Source: Avimuribaculum sp964395975 (GTDB lineage: Bacteria > Bacteroidota > Bacteroidia > Bacteroidales > Muribaculaceae). From it: a DNA stretch of 27,612 bases. The notes beneath the pieces were generated by a model. It saw only the letters and a program-made list of their open reading frames with translations. It was not told where the DNA came from and made no database searches. Of the stretch, positions 7,118-14,218 are shown piece by piece; positions within the stretch are counted from its first letter, which is position 1, and each line of letters opens with the position of its first letter. The position numbers and the translations under genes were made by a program. The stretch is from positions 1-27,612 of the forward strand of contig CAYNBZ010000029.1 in the NCBI GenBank assembly GCA_964395975.1, read 5' to 3'.

Positions 7118-7395
7118 AAGAATTAAATCCTTTGTTGCATTCGCAATTACGCCTTGCAGTGATATCCATTCTGATGAGTGTGGAGGAAGCCGATTTTGTG
7201 TATTTGAAAGAAAAGACAGATGCTACGGCGGGAAATTTGAGCGTTCAGATAGATAAATTGTCGTCTGCCGGTTATATAATTGTTGAAAAAGGCTTCTCAG
7301 GGAAGAAGACACGGACGGTTTGCAGGATTACGGATGTCGGGAAAGCTGCTTTTGAAGAGTATGTTGCCAATATAAAAGAGTACTTGAAATTATAA
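7114..7395 (+). CDS. Winged-helix transcriptional regulator (HTH_34-like)
   Basis: The 93-residue protein is a single winged helix-turn-helix domain. LHSQLRLAVISILM starts helix 1, EADFVYLKEKTDATAGNLSV gives helices 2-3, and IDKLSSAGYIIVEKGFSGKK leads into the wing, which ends with RTVCRITDVGKAAFEEYV. This pattern fits the MarR/ArsR-like winged-helix family of small Bacteroidetes regulators. No ligand domain is visible. Its ATG overlaps the stop of the membrane protein gene by four bases (ATGA), so the partner probably controls its activity or shares its regulon. Self-repression from the promoter at 6343-6374 is a reasonable inference. A stem-loop follows at 7428-7466. Confidence 0.85.
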   Translation: MKELNPLLHSQLRLAVISILMSVEEADFVYLKEKTDATAGNLSVQIDKLSSAGYIIVEKGFSGKKTRTVCRITDVGKAAFEEYVANIKEYLKL

Positions 7396-7427
7396 TGGAC
7401 AAGTAGAATTTAGGTTTTGTTTCCTAT

Positions 7428-7470
7428 AGTTCCGTTCCTCGGTTGTGTACTTGGAGGAGCGGAACTTTCT
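7428..7470 (+). terminator. Stem-loop after the regulator gene
   Basis: AGTTCCGTTCCTC (7428-7440) pairs with GAGGAGCGGAACT (7454-7466) over 13 positions, one of them a G-U pair, with a 13-base loop. Only a short T-rich tail follows (TTCT), so termination may be partial. Confidence 0.55.
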
Positions 7471-7475
7471 ATCAT

Positions 7476-7507
7476 AAAAAACAAAAGGCTACCCACCCAA
7501 GGCAGCC
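7476..7507 (-). terminator. Strong minus-strand intrinsic terminator
   Basis: On the minus strand GGCTGCC (7507-7501) pairs with GGTAGCC (7493-7487), a 7-bp GC-rich stem with one G-U pair and a 7-base loop. TTTTGTTTTTT follows (7486-7476). The nearest annotated minus-strand gene, the Nudix gene, ends 400 bp away, so this terminator may belong to an unannotated transcript. Confidence 0.65.
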
Positions 7508-7685
7508 AACTGCGTTCAACCAAAAAAAAACACTCTTAGATAGAATTACAAACTAAAACTAAATCTATAAACCCATTAATACAATTCAAACAGAAAAAAG
7601 TTCAACTTTTTAAACTACTATTGATTTGTCTTTTTTTCAAGAAGGATTCGGTTTTAAAAAAACGAAAACCATTTCTTAAAATTCA
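7487..7685 (-). ncRNA. Candidate small RNA of about 200 nt
   Basis: A minus-strand -7 box (TATCTTTG, 7699-7692) and the strong terminator at 7476-7507 bracket about 200 bases with no credible ORF; the best is a 10-codon frame starting MVFVFLKP. Within it GGTTTT and AAAACC form a small hairpin near 7655-7670. The stretch is AT-rich and otherwise weakly structured. The -33 match is poor (T-rich, no TTG at 20 bases). The alternative is that this is just the long 3' UTR of the Nudix gene. I do not recognise a known RNA family. Confidence 0.3.
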
Positions 7686-7691
7686 ACTTTG

Positions 7692-7699
7692 CAAAGATA
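7692..7699 (-). promoter_or_regulatory. Possible -7 box for the candidate small RNA
   Basis: CAAAGATA on the plus strand reads TATCTTTG on the minus strand, a full -7 match. No clear -33 element is present at the usual distance. Confidence 0.35.
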
Positions 7700-7906
7700 A
7701 GTGTATTTTTAAAAATAAAAGTGATACTATTAATACAAATTTCAGTACGAATGTTACTTTTTTGCTTTTTTAACTCGCATTTGATGCGATAAATAGGATT
7801 GTTAGTGAGCTATTTGTTACAAATAAATTTAAAACCTGTGCTAAAATCAGTAGGGGAGTAGGATATTAAAAATATTTAAAAATATATCTTACAGCATGAT
7901 ATTGTT

Positions 7907-8467
7907 TTACAGGCCTTTTGTCGCAAAAAATTTCCACAATGGAGCTGCCATTGTAGCTTGTACGACAAGATTATCATGTAATAATTGCTTTACTTCCTCT
8001 TCGGTAAGTAAAAATACGCTGAGTTCCTCGGTAGGTTCAAGATGGCCGTTGTCAATTTTTTCAACGCCGGTTGCGACAAAGCTGTGTGTGTAATTGTTGG
8101 ATGTGCTGGCATTGGGAGCCGTTACGAGTATTTCATGCCATTCGCCGCCGGCGTATCCGGTTTCTTCAAGCAATTCGCGGCGGGCAGCTTGCTCGTATGT
8201 TTCGTCCGATTCGCATACTCCGGCACATATTTCGTAGCTTGTGCAGTCGATACCGTGTCGATATTGTCTGACGAATACGAATTTTCCATCGGTGGTTATG
8301 GCGATTGTGTTTACCCAATCAGGGTATTCGAGTACGTAAAACTCGTCGTTGATCACTCCGGTTGAAAGTTTCACTCGGTCACGTCGTGCCGTGAGCCACG
8401 GGCGGCGTATCAGGTATTCGCTGTCTAGCGTTTCCCATCGTTTTTCTTCTCCTTCGGTTATATTCAT
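7907..8467 (-). CDS. Nudix hydrolase, ADP-ribose pyrophosphatase-like
   Basis: The 186-residue protein carries a complete Nudix box, GVCESDETYEQAARRELLEE then TG (about residues 91-112), matching Gx5Ex7REUxEExGU; the glutamates bind the catalytic metal. The N-terminal part (ITTDGKFVFVRQYRHGIDC) and the length match the NudF/ADP-ribose pyrophosphatase group, which cleaves ADP-ribose or related nucleoside diphosphate sugars to AMP and a sugar phosphate. The substrate is not certain from sequence. It is a cytosolic enzyme with no signal peptide. It has no close operon partner: dacB lies 178 bp upstream on the same strand. A near-consensus -7 box (TATATTTT) occurs about 30 bp before the start. 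Confidence 0.88.
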   Translation of the reverse strand: MNITEGEEKRWETLDSEYLIRRPWLTARRDRVKLSTGVINDEFYVLEYPDWVNTIAITTDGKFVFVRQYRHGIDCTSYEICAGVCESDETYEQAARRELLEETGYAGGEWHEILVTAPNASTSNNYTHSFVATGVEKIDNGHLEPTEELSVFLLTEEEVKQLLHDNLVVQATMAAPLWKFFATKGL

Positions 8468-8569
8468 ATTGAGTTTTTAAAATATTTTAAAATATACACT
8501 TTCTCTGGTGTTCGTGATGGTTTTGTGCATTTGTCATTCCCGACCATGCATGGAGTATTGCAGTGCAAA

Positions 8570-8607
8570 AGACTTTGACTATGTATTCGTGCTTTGTGGC
8601 AAAGTCT
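8570..8607 (-). terminator. Possible terminator of dacB
   Basis: AGACTTTG (8570-8577) pairs with CAAAGTCT (8600-8607), 8 bp with a 22-base loop. On the minus strand it is followed by TTTT. The loop is long, so this is tentative, but it lies about 40 bp after the dacB stop. Confidence 0.35.
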
Positions 8608-8645
8608 CGTTTGACCAAGCGACGGATGTGTAATAGCCGGGTATG

Positions 8646-10088
8646 TTATTTTGCAAACAGGTTGACGAGAAGCGATTGGATTTGTGAGATTACGTTACTG
8701 CGACTTGCAGAGAAATTGTTTACCATTATGGTCACTGCATAGCGTGGTTCATTGGCAGGGTAATAGCCGGCATAGCACTGTACGCCACCCATGCTACCTG
8801 ATTTAAGGGCAATTTTTCCCCGTAGTGGAGTGTTGCGCAGCAACGATTTAACAGTGCCATCTTTCCCTGCTTTCGGCAACAGTGCGGCAAAATCGTTGCC
8901 AAAGTCGGAATAGGCTATCCGCAATAAATTACACAGGAATTGTGGTGTTGTCCATCCGTTACGGGCAAGTCCGCTGCCATCTTTCATGGAAATTTCGTTC
9001 ACATCTAGCCCTTTTGATTTCCACAACGAGCAAGCCATGCGTACACCATTGGCTGTTGTGGCCGGCATTCCTGAGTCGATGGGGAGAGTGCGCAGCACGG
9101 CCTCGGCAAACATATTAATGCTACGATACAGAGTAGGCTCTAAGATGTCGCGTAGCTTGGGTGAAGAGTAATCGAGCAGTAGCAGGGTATCGGAAAATTG
9201 CTTGTCATCGTGACTTGTGATGCTGAGCGTTATGTCATGTGTATGCATTGCCCGCATGATGCTGTCGGCAAGCAGTCGTCCGGGGGCAGGGTTGGCATAC
9301 CAATTGTCGAAATCTTCACGTCCCCGCTTGCGTTCCCCTATGGTGCCGTTCATCACGAGTGCTTGGTTGTCGTAGTATAGGTTGCTTACGATGCCCGGTT
9401 TGTTGGTTGTGTCGCTATTGGGGTGTTGGCGCAGATTGCTACGCAAGTCGATCCACGGCATCATCGGGATTGTTGATGTGGAATAAGAGTTGTCGCAATT
9501 GTCATATTCAAAATGTATTTTCATTTGGTTGTCGGCAAAATTTACAGCATGGTATCCAGTGCCATAATTTTCGGGAATATCTTCGAGCATCCAATATCCC
9601 GGAACGGGTTGGTCGGGGATTGCCGATTCATCTATGATTATATTGCCATATATGTTTGATATCCCTATGGCTTTCAGTTGCATTATGAGTGTGTCGACGA
9701 ATGCCGTGCTGCCCTTTATGTATCTTGAGCCAAGCGTTGGGTCGCCCCCTCCTGCCACTACTATATTGCCCGTGAGTCGCCCTGAAACATCGTCGAAGTC
9801 ACCTACAGCATATACGCGGGTGTGGTAGCGGAAATCTTCTCCAAGCAGTTCTAGAGCCGATGCGGCAGTTACCACTTTCATCGTTGATGCCGCGACCAAC
9901 CCTTTGTCGGTGTTAATCCCTGCCACGACTTTGCCTGTTTGAAGATCCATTACGCATACTCCAACCGTAGCGTGGGCAAGTGCCTTAGACGCAGCAAAAT
10001 TGTCGATGGCGTTTTGCTGTGGCGGTGTTGCTGTTGCCGACAATATGATTAATGATGATATCAGTAGTGCGACTATTTGTTTCATCAT
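8646..10088 (-). CDS. dacB: D-alanyl-D-alanine carboxypeptidase/endopeptidase (PBP4 type)
   Basis: The 480-residue protein has a signal peptide (QIVALLISSLIILSATA, residues 4-20), so it acts in the periplasm on peptidoglycan. It removes the terminal D-Ala of stem peptides or cleaves cross-links. The serine-active penicillin-binding motifs are all present: S68-T-M-K71 (SxxK) in GLVAASTMKVVTAAS, SIN in YRSINMFAEAVLR (about residue 322), and KSG in ALKSGSMGGVQCYAGY (about 430). The long insert between SxxK and SxN, with GGGDPTLGSRY, is typical of peptidase family S13. Length is normal. It lies 104 bp beyond the HIT gene, past a strong terminator, so it is probably transcribed separately. Confidence 0.93.
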   Translation of the reverse strand: MMKQIVALLISSLIILSATATPPQQNAIDNFAASKALAHATVGVCVMDLQTGKVVAGINTDKGLVAASTMKVVTAASALELLGEDFRYHTRVYAVGDFDDVSGRLTGNIVVAGGGDPTLGSRYIKGSTAFVDTLIMQLKAIGISNIYGNIIIDESAIPDQPVPGYWMLEDIPENYGTGYHAVNFADNQMKIHFEYDNCDNSYSTSTIPMMPWIDLRSNLRQHPNSDTTNKPGIVSNLYYDNQALVMNGTIGERKRGREDFDNWYANPAPGRLLADSIMRAMHTHDITLSITSHDDKQFSDTLLLLDYSSPKLRDILEPTLYRSINMFAEAVLRTLPIDSGMPATTANGVRMACSLWKSKGLDVNEISMKDGSGLARNGWTTPQFLCNLLRIAYSDFGNDFAALLPKAGKDGTVKSLLRNTPLRGKIALKSGSMGGVQCYAGYYPANEPRYAVTIMVNNFSASRSNVISQIQSLLVNLFAK

Positions 10089-10113
10089 GTGTGAATTGTC
10101 TTGTGCGATTTAT

Positions 10114-10172
10114 AAAAAATAGCGGTACAGGCAGAATGCGTGCTTGTGCTGCCGACCGCTACTTCATTTTTT
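10114..10172. terminator. Bidirectional intrinsic terminator, mainly for greA-HIT
   Basis: TAGCGGT (10120-10126) pairs with ACCGCTA (10155-10161), and an inner GGCAG/CTGCC adds to the stem. The minus strand then runs TTTTTTATAA and the plus strand has TTCATTTTTTATAA. It sits between the HIT stop and the dacB start, both on the minus strand. Confidence 0.65.
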
Positions 10173-10192
10173 ATAAAAAACGTGCTGTTGGT

Positions 10193-10600
10193 TTACTCGC
10201 CTTTGGTACGGTTGTATTCATCGCTGATTTTTTTTGCGATGGCAGCCATTTCATCGGCAGGCAACGTTGTTTTGTGGCTGAAACTCATATCATTCTCCTT
10301 TGAGATTGGAATGAGGTGAATGTGTGCATGGGCTACTTCAAGCCCCAAGACGGCAACGGCTATTTTCTTACAGTCGATTACTTTCTTCATGCATCTGGCT
10401 ACACGCCGGGCAAACTTCGTCAGTCCGGCATATTCATCCTCTTCAAGATCGAATATGTAGTCTATTTCATGCTTTGGCACAACGAGCGTATGTCCCGGCA
10501 TTACCGGATTGATGTCGAGAAATGCAAAATAATTGTCATCTTCGGCTATCTTGTAGCAGGGAATTTCTCCCGCGATTATTTTACTGAAAACAGATGCCAT
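10193..10600 (-). CDS. HIT family hydrolase
   Basis: The 135-residue protein is a histidine triad (HIT) nucleotide-binding enzyme of the HINT branch. It starts MASVFSKIIAGEIPCYKI and contains FLDINPVMPGHTLVVPKHE (about residues 28-46). The catalytic triad motif is HAHIHLIP (about 101-108), where the last histidine is the nucleophile. Such enzymes release AMP from phosphoramidates such as AMP-lysine; the true substrate is unknown. The alpha-beta core is complete and the length is normal. It begins 6 bp after the greA stop, so they form one operon, an arrangement I know from other Bacteroidetes. Transcription ends at the hairpin at 10120-10161. Confidence 0.92.
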   Translation of the reverse strand: MASVFSKIIAGEIPCYKIAEDDNYFAFLDINPVMPGHTLVVPKHEIDYIFDLEEDEYAGLTKFARRVARCMKKVIDCKKIAVAVLGLEVAHAHIHLIPISKENDMSFSHKTTLPADEMAAIAKKISDEYNRTKGE

Positions 10601-10606
10601 TTCTTG

Positions 10607-11077
10607 TTATATTTCTATTTTGATTATTTCAAACGATAACACACCTGCCGGTGCTTTCACTTCTACGATATCCCCCACCTTATGTCCAATCAGGCCTTTG
10701 GCTATGGGTGTGCTTTGTGCGATTTTCATTTCTTTCAGGTTGGCTTCACTGTCGGTGACAATGGTGTATTTTTGTGTTGCACCGTTCTTCAGATTTTTAA
10801 TAGTAACGGTGTTGAGCAACTGTACCTCATCGGTGTTGAGTTTGCTTTCGTCGATAATACGTGCGTTGGCCACAAGATCCTTTAGTTGTGAAATCTTCAT
10901 TTCCAACATTCCTTGAGCCTCCTTGGCTGCATCATATTCAGCATTTTCAGAAAGATCTCCTTTGTCGCGAGCTTCAGCGATAGCACGGGAAATTTCGGGA
11001 CGCTTTACATTTTCGAGGTAAGCTATCTCCTCCATTTTCTTCTTATATCCATCTTTTGTCATGTAGCTGATAGCCAT
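10607..11077 (-). CDS. greA: Transcription elongation factor GreA
   Basis: GreA enters the secondary channel of stalled RNA polymerase and stimulates cleavage of backtracked RNA. The 156-residue product has the N-terminal antiparallel coiled coil (residues 1-75), with the acidic tip loop in DKGDLSENAEYDAAKE (about 39-54). A C-terminal FKBP-like domain follows (about 83-156), with IVTDSEANL and STPIAKGLIGHKVGDIVEV. Length is standard. It leads the two-gene greA-HIT operon and has a full-consensus promoter at 11161-11192 with a leader of about 75 bases. Confidence 0.96.
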   Translation of the reverse strand: MAISYMTKDGYKKKMEEIAYLENVKRPEISRAIAEARDKGDLSENAEYDAAKEAQGMLEMKISQLKDLVANARIIDESKLNTDEVQLLNTVTIKNLKNGATQKYTIVTDSEANLKEMKIAQSTPIAKGLIGHKVGDIVEVKAPAGVLSFEIIKIEI

Positions 11078-11160
11078 GGTGAATAAAAGTTTAAACGTTA
11101 GTAAAAAATAGAAGAATCTCTACTTCTCATGCAGAGACCCCTCTAAAGGTTATTTCTTTA

Positions 11161-11192
11161 CAAAGTTAGATACAATTTTCCGAATCAGCAAA
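11161..11192 (-). promoter_or_regulatory. Promoter of greA-HIT
   Basis: The minus strand reads TTTG (11192-11189), exactly 20 bases, then TAACTTTG (11168-11161), a perfect match to the Bacteroidetes housekeeping consensus. Confidence 0.65.
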
Positions 11193-11234
11193 TCTTAAAT
11201 ATAAATTAGCGTAATTTTTAAGGTTTTAAGTGCC

Positions 11235-11504
11235 TTGTTGTTTCATGAAATATGTCTACATTTGTGTAATGAGCAACTTCAAGAAAAAGCTGATATTTCG
11301 GCCGAGGCTGTTTCGTATTCCATGCAATCACCGATGTTCTATTTAGATGATTATGACATTGTGTTGTATTTCAATCCTTATGAAATAGGACCGTGGACAA
11401 TCGGAACGGTAGTAGTTCCTGTGCCGTTTTATATGATTGAGGATATTGTGGTACCGAGGCCAAGCAATTTCTATATTGGCAATAGGTATGATTTTATAGT
11501 GTGA
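11235..11504 (+). pseudogene. Remnant of a DUF3298/RsiV-like protein gene
   Basis: The plus-strand frame has no ATG near its beginning; the first candidate is a TTG at 11235 and the first ATG comes at about codon 30. Its C-terminal half reads SPMFYLDDYDIVLYFNPYE then IGPWTIGTVVVPVPF. This matches the DUF3298 (RsiV C-terminal) signature, in which a strand pair ends in fyFxPYEIGPyaxG and a VPxPF strand. Intact members are secreted or lipoprotein-type and about 250-300 residues, so this 89-codon piece lacks the signal peptide and most of the domain. It probably is a decayed 3' end rather than a working gene. No lipoprotein signal is seen upstream. Confidence 0.5.
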
Positions 11505-11505
11505 A

Positions 11506-11538
11506 TTGTCACATATTGCCATAATTAATGTAATTTTG
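11506..11538 (+). promoter_or_regulatory. Putative promoter of the aminotransferase gene
   Basis: TTG at 11506-11508, 22 bases, then TAATTTTG at 11531-11538, a full -7 match with a slightly long spacer. The leader would be only about 12 bases before the ATG at 11557. Confidence 0.45.
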
Positions 11539-11556
11539 TAGCAAATATTTGAGAAC

Positions 11557-12750
11557 ATGGAGCATATATCTGATAGAATTAAAGCGATGTCGCCATCGGC
11601 AACTTTGGCCATGTCGCAGAAGAGCAGTGAGCTGAAGGCTAAAGGTATCGATGTGATTAATCTTTCGGTGGGTGAACCAGATTTCTTTACTCCCGTCCAC
11701 ATAAAAGATGCTGCTAAGCAGGCCATAGATGATAATTTCTCGTTTTATTCGCCCGTGCCTGGCTATATGTCGTTGCGAAAGGCCATTTGTGCAAAGTTGA
11801 AACGGGAGAACGGGCTTGATTTCTCTCCCGAGCAAATCATAGTATCGGGTGGTGCCAAACAATCGCTTTGTAATTGCATCCTTGCAACCATTAATAAAGG
11901 CGACGAGGTGATTATTCCCACGCCGGCATGGGTGAGCTATATGGAGATGGTGAAACTTGCAGAGGGTAAGAATGTGATTGTGCCGGCTTCGATGGAGCAG
12001 GATTTCAAGATTACCCCCGAACAGCTTGCTTCTGCAATCTCGCCGCGTACACGCATGATTATATTGTGTTCCCCTTCAAATCCAACGGGAAGCGTGTATT
12101 CGCATGATGAATTGAAGGCTCTTGCCGGTGTGCTTGCCAAGCATCCCGATATTATAATACTTGCCGATGAGATATATGAACACATTAATTATACGGGTCG
12201 CTTCGATTCTATTGCGCAGTTCCCTGAGATTCGAGACAGGGTGGCAATCGTCAATGGTGTGTCGAAGGCTTATGCCATGACTGGTTGGCGTATAGGTTTC
12301 CTTGCAGCACCGCAGTGGATTGTCAAAGCCTGTAACAAGTTGCAGGGGCAATACACGTCGGGTGCATCGTCAATAGCACAGAAGGCAGCCGAAGCTGCTT
12401 ATACAGGATCGCAAGAATGTGTTGAAACCATGCGTGTGGCCTTTGAACGCCGCAGGAATTTAATAGTGTCGTTATTGAAGGAAATACCGGGCATGAAAAT
12501 CAATGAACCACAGGGTGCATTTTATGTCTTCCCCGAAGTATCGTCATACATTGGCAAAAGTTATGGAGAACATGTCATTTCCACATCTGGCGACCTTGCA
12601 TTGTATTTGCTTGATGAGGCACATGTGGCTACTGTCGATGGTGCTGCTTTTTGTGCACCTGGTTATATACGTATGAGTTATGCTACCGATGATAACAGCA
12701 TACGTGAAGCTGTGAGTCGTATAGCAGCAGCTCTTGCGAAGTTGAAATAG
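11557..12750 (+). CDS. aspC: PLP-dependent aminotransferase, aspartate aminotransferase type
   Basis: The 397-residue enzyme is a class I fold-type I aminotransferase, most like the Ib aspartate aminotransferases that convert aspartate and 2-oxoglutarate to oxaloacetate and glutamate. Seen motifs: INLSVGEPDFFTP (about residues 34-46), SGGAKQSL for the phosphate loop, CSPSNPTGSVYS (about 171-182), ADEIYEHINYTG (the Asp binds the pyridine nitrogen), and VSKAYAMTGWRIG, where K237 is the Schiff-base lysine. Near the end, APGYIRMSYATDD supplies the arginine that holds the substrate carboxylate. Related enzymes act on prephenate or aromatic amino acids, so the substrate is probable, not proven. It stands alone, with its own promoter and a strong terminator. 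Confidence 0.9.
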   Translation: MEHISDRIKAMSPSATLAMSQKSSELKAKGIDVINLSVGEPDFFTPVHIKDAAKQAIDDNFSFYSPVPGYMSLRKAICAKLKRENGLDFSPEQIIVSGGAKQSLCNCILATINKGDEVIIPTPAWVSYMEMVKLAEGKNVIVPASMEQDFKITPEQLASAISPRTRMIILCSPSNPTGSVYSHDELKALAGVLAKHPDIIILADEIYEHINYTGRFDSIAQFPEIRDRVAIVNGVSKAYAMTGWRIGFLAAPQWIVKACNKLQGQYTSGASSIAQKAAEAAYTGSQECVETMRVAFERRRNLIVSLLKEIPGMKINEPQGAFYVFPEVSSYIGKSYGEHVISTSGDLALYLLDEAHVATVDGAAFCAPGYIRMSYATDDNSIREAVSRIAAALAKLK

Positions 12751-12786
12751 AGCCAGTCTGCTTCTGAGACAGTAATTTGCATAACA

Positions 12787-12830
12787 CACGGGACACTCAA
12801 TTGGAATCAGAGTGTCCCGTGCTATTTTTG
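12787..12830 (+). terminator. Intrinsic terminator of the aminotransferase gene
   Basis: CACGGGACACTC (12787-12798) pairs perfectly with GAGTGTCCCGTG (12810-12821), 12 bp with an 11-base loop, then CTATTTTTG. It lies between the convergent aspC and fucP genes and could also slow transcription arriving from fucP. Confidence 0.85.
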
Positions 12831-12862
12831 TGATTCGAAAAAAGTGGTTGTTCGGAGTTGAA

Positions 12863-14206
12863 TCAGGCAGTGTGTTTGCGGCGGAATGAACGTTGCCCAT
12901 ACCAGATTACCACAACGAAACAAATGAATGGCAATATGAACGACACGTTTACGGCAGGCATACCCATAACAGTACCCATGTCGATTATTGCCGCTTGTAC
13001 GGGTGGTAGCACTGAGCCTCCAAGAATGGCCATGATAAGTCCTGCGGCACCAAATTTGGCATCATCTCCAAGTCCGTTTAGTGCAATGCCGTAGATGGTG
13101 GGAAACATCAGTGACATACATGCCGAAACCGCCACAAGGCAATATATTCCGGTGCGGTTTTGGAAAAATATTACGCCTAATGTTAAGATGCAGGCAGCAA
13201 TTGCCAAGGCTTTTAACAATTGTCCGGGGTTAAAGTATTTCAGCAAGAATGTGCATATAAATCGGCTCATGCAGAAAAGTCCCATGGCGATGATATTATA
13301 TAGCTGCGATTGTACTTCGGCATCTTGTTCGCTCATGCCTTCGTTCATGAGTATATGCGTGCCATATTGTATGATAAACGTCCAACACATGATTTGTGCC
13401 CCCACGTAAAAGAATTGTGTTATCACGCCGTCACGATAGTGCGACATAGAAAATATGCGCTTTATTGTTGGAATGAAATTGATATTGTGAGATTTGTCGC
13501 CATTCTTTGGCATCTTTGTAAACAATATTATGAAAAACATTGCAAGAATCACAATTCCTATTGCCAGATATGGGGCAATCAGTATCGACAAGTCGCTGTC
13601 GCGCAATTGTTCGAATTCAGATTGCGATAGCATGGCTCGCTCGGAGGTTTCCAAAGGGTTCAACTTGTTTTGTATGAAGTTCATTGCCACATACATTCCA
13701 AGCAACGACCCTATTGGGTTAAAGGCCTGGGCGAAGTTAAGACGGCGTGTGGCGGTTTCTTCGTTGCCCATAGATAAAATGTAAGGGTTACTGCTCGTTT
13801 CCAAGAACGATAGCCCACATGTTAGAATGAAATAGGCGATTAGGAACGGGAAATATTGTCCCGTCATTTTTGCAGGGAAGAAAAGTAATGCTCCAATGGC
13901 ATATAGTCCGAGTCCGAGGAGTATACCGGCCTTATAAGAATATTTACGAATGAATATTGCGGCAGGGAAAGCCATGGCGAAATATCCGCCATAGAATGCC
14001 ACTTGCACCAGTGTTCCCTCGGTGACGCTCATGCGGAAAATCTTTGAAAATGCTTTTACCATGGGGTTGGTGATGTCGTTGGCGAATCCCCATAGTGCAA
14101 AGCAACTTGTTATGAGGATAAATGGAAAGATATAGCTTATCCCGTTGTGATGGAGCAAGGGTGGGGGAGATTTCTTAGTATTGTTCATTTGAGTAAAGTT
14201 ATTCAA
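12863..14206 (-). CDS. fucP: L-fucose:H+ symporter FucP
   Basis: The 447-residue protein is an MFS transporter of the inner membrane with about 12 membrane helices. ATG 14206 is used here, but a second ATG at 14188 (MNNTKKSPPP) is equally possible. Family motifs: LWGFANDITNPMVKAF in helix 1, whose Asp is equivalent to the proton-coupling D46 of E. coli FucP, and LSFLETSSNPYILSMG, whose Glu matches E135. ATRRLNFAQAFNPIGSLLG follows, with the typical RxLNxAQxFNPxG pattern. It is the last gene of the fuc operon, 12 bp after fucK. The context supports fucose over the other sugars (glucose, galactose) carried by close relatives. Confidence 0.88.
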   Translation of the reverse strand: MNNFTQMNNTKKSPPPLLHHNGISYIFPFILITSCFALWGFANDITNPMVKAFSKIFRMSVTEGTLVQVAFYGGYFAMAFPAAIFIRKYSYKAGILLGLGLYAIGALLFFPAKMTGQYFPFLIAYFILTCGLSFLETSSNPYILSMGNEETATRRLNFAQAFNPIGSLLGMYVAMNFIQNKLNPLETSERAMLSQSEFEQLRDSDLSILIAPYLAIGIVILAMFFIILFTKMPKNGDKSHNINFIPTIKRIFSMSHYRDGVITQFFYVGAQIMCWTFIIQYGTHILMNEGMSEQDAEVQSQLYNIIAMGLFCMSRFICTFLLKYFNPGQLLKALAIAACILTLGVIFFQNRTGIYCLVAVSACMSLMFPTIYGIALNGLGDDAKFGAAGLIMAILGGSVLPPVQAAIIDMGTVMGMPAVNVSFILPFICFVVVIWYGQRSFRRKHTA

Positions 14207-14218
14207 GTTATTGTTTAA

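Noticed and set aside
7775..7789. TCGCAT/ATGCGA hairpin as a terminator for the Nudix gene
   Set aside because: On the minus strand it is followed by A-rich, not T-rich, sequence, so it does not look like an intrinsic terminator.
11245..11349. 34-residue ATG-started ORF reading MKYVYICVMSNFKKKL
   Set aside because: It overlaps the DUF3298-like remnant in another frame and shows no coding features.
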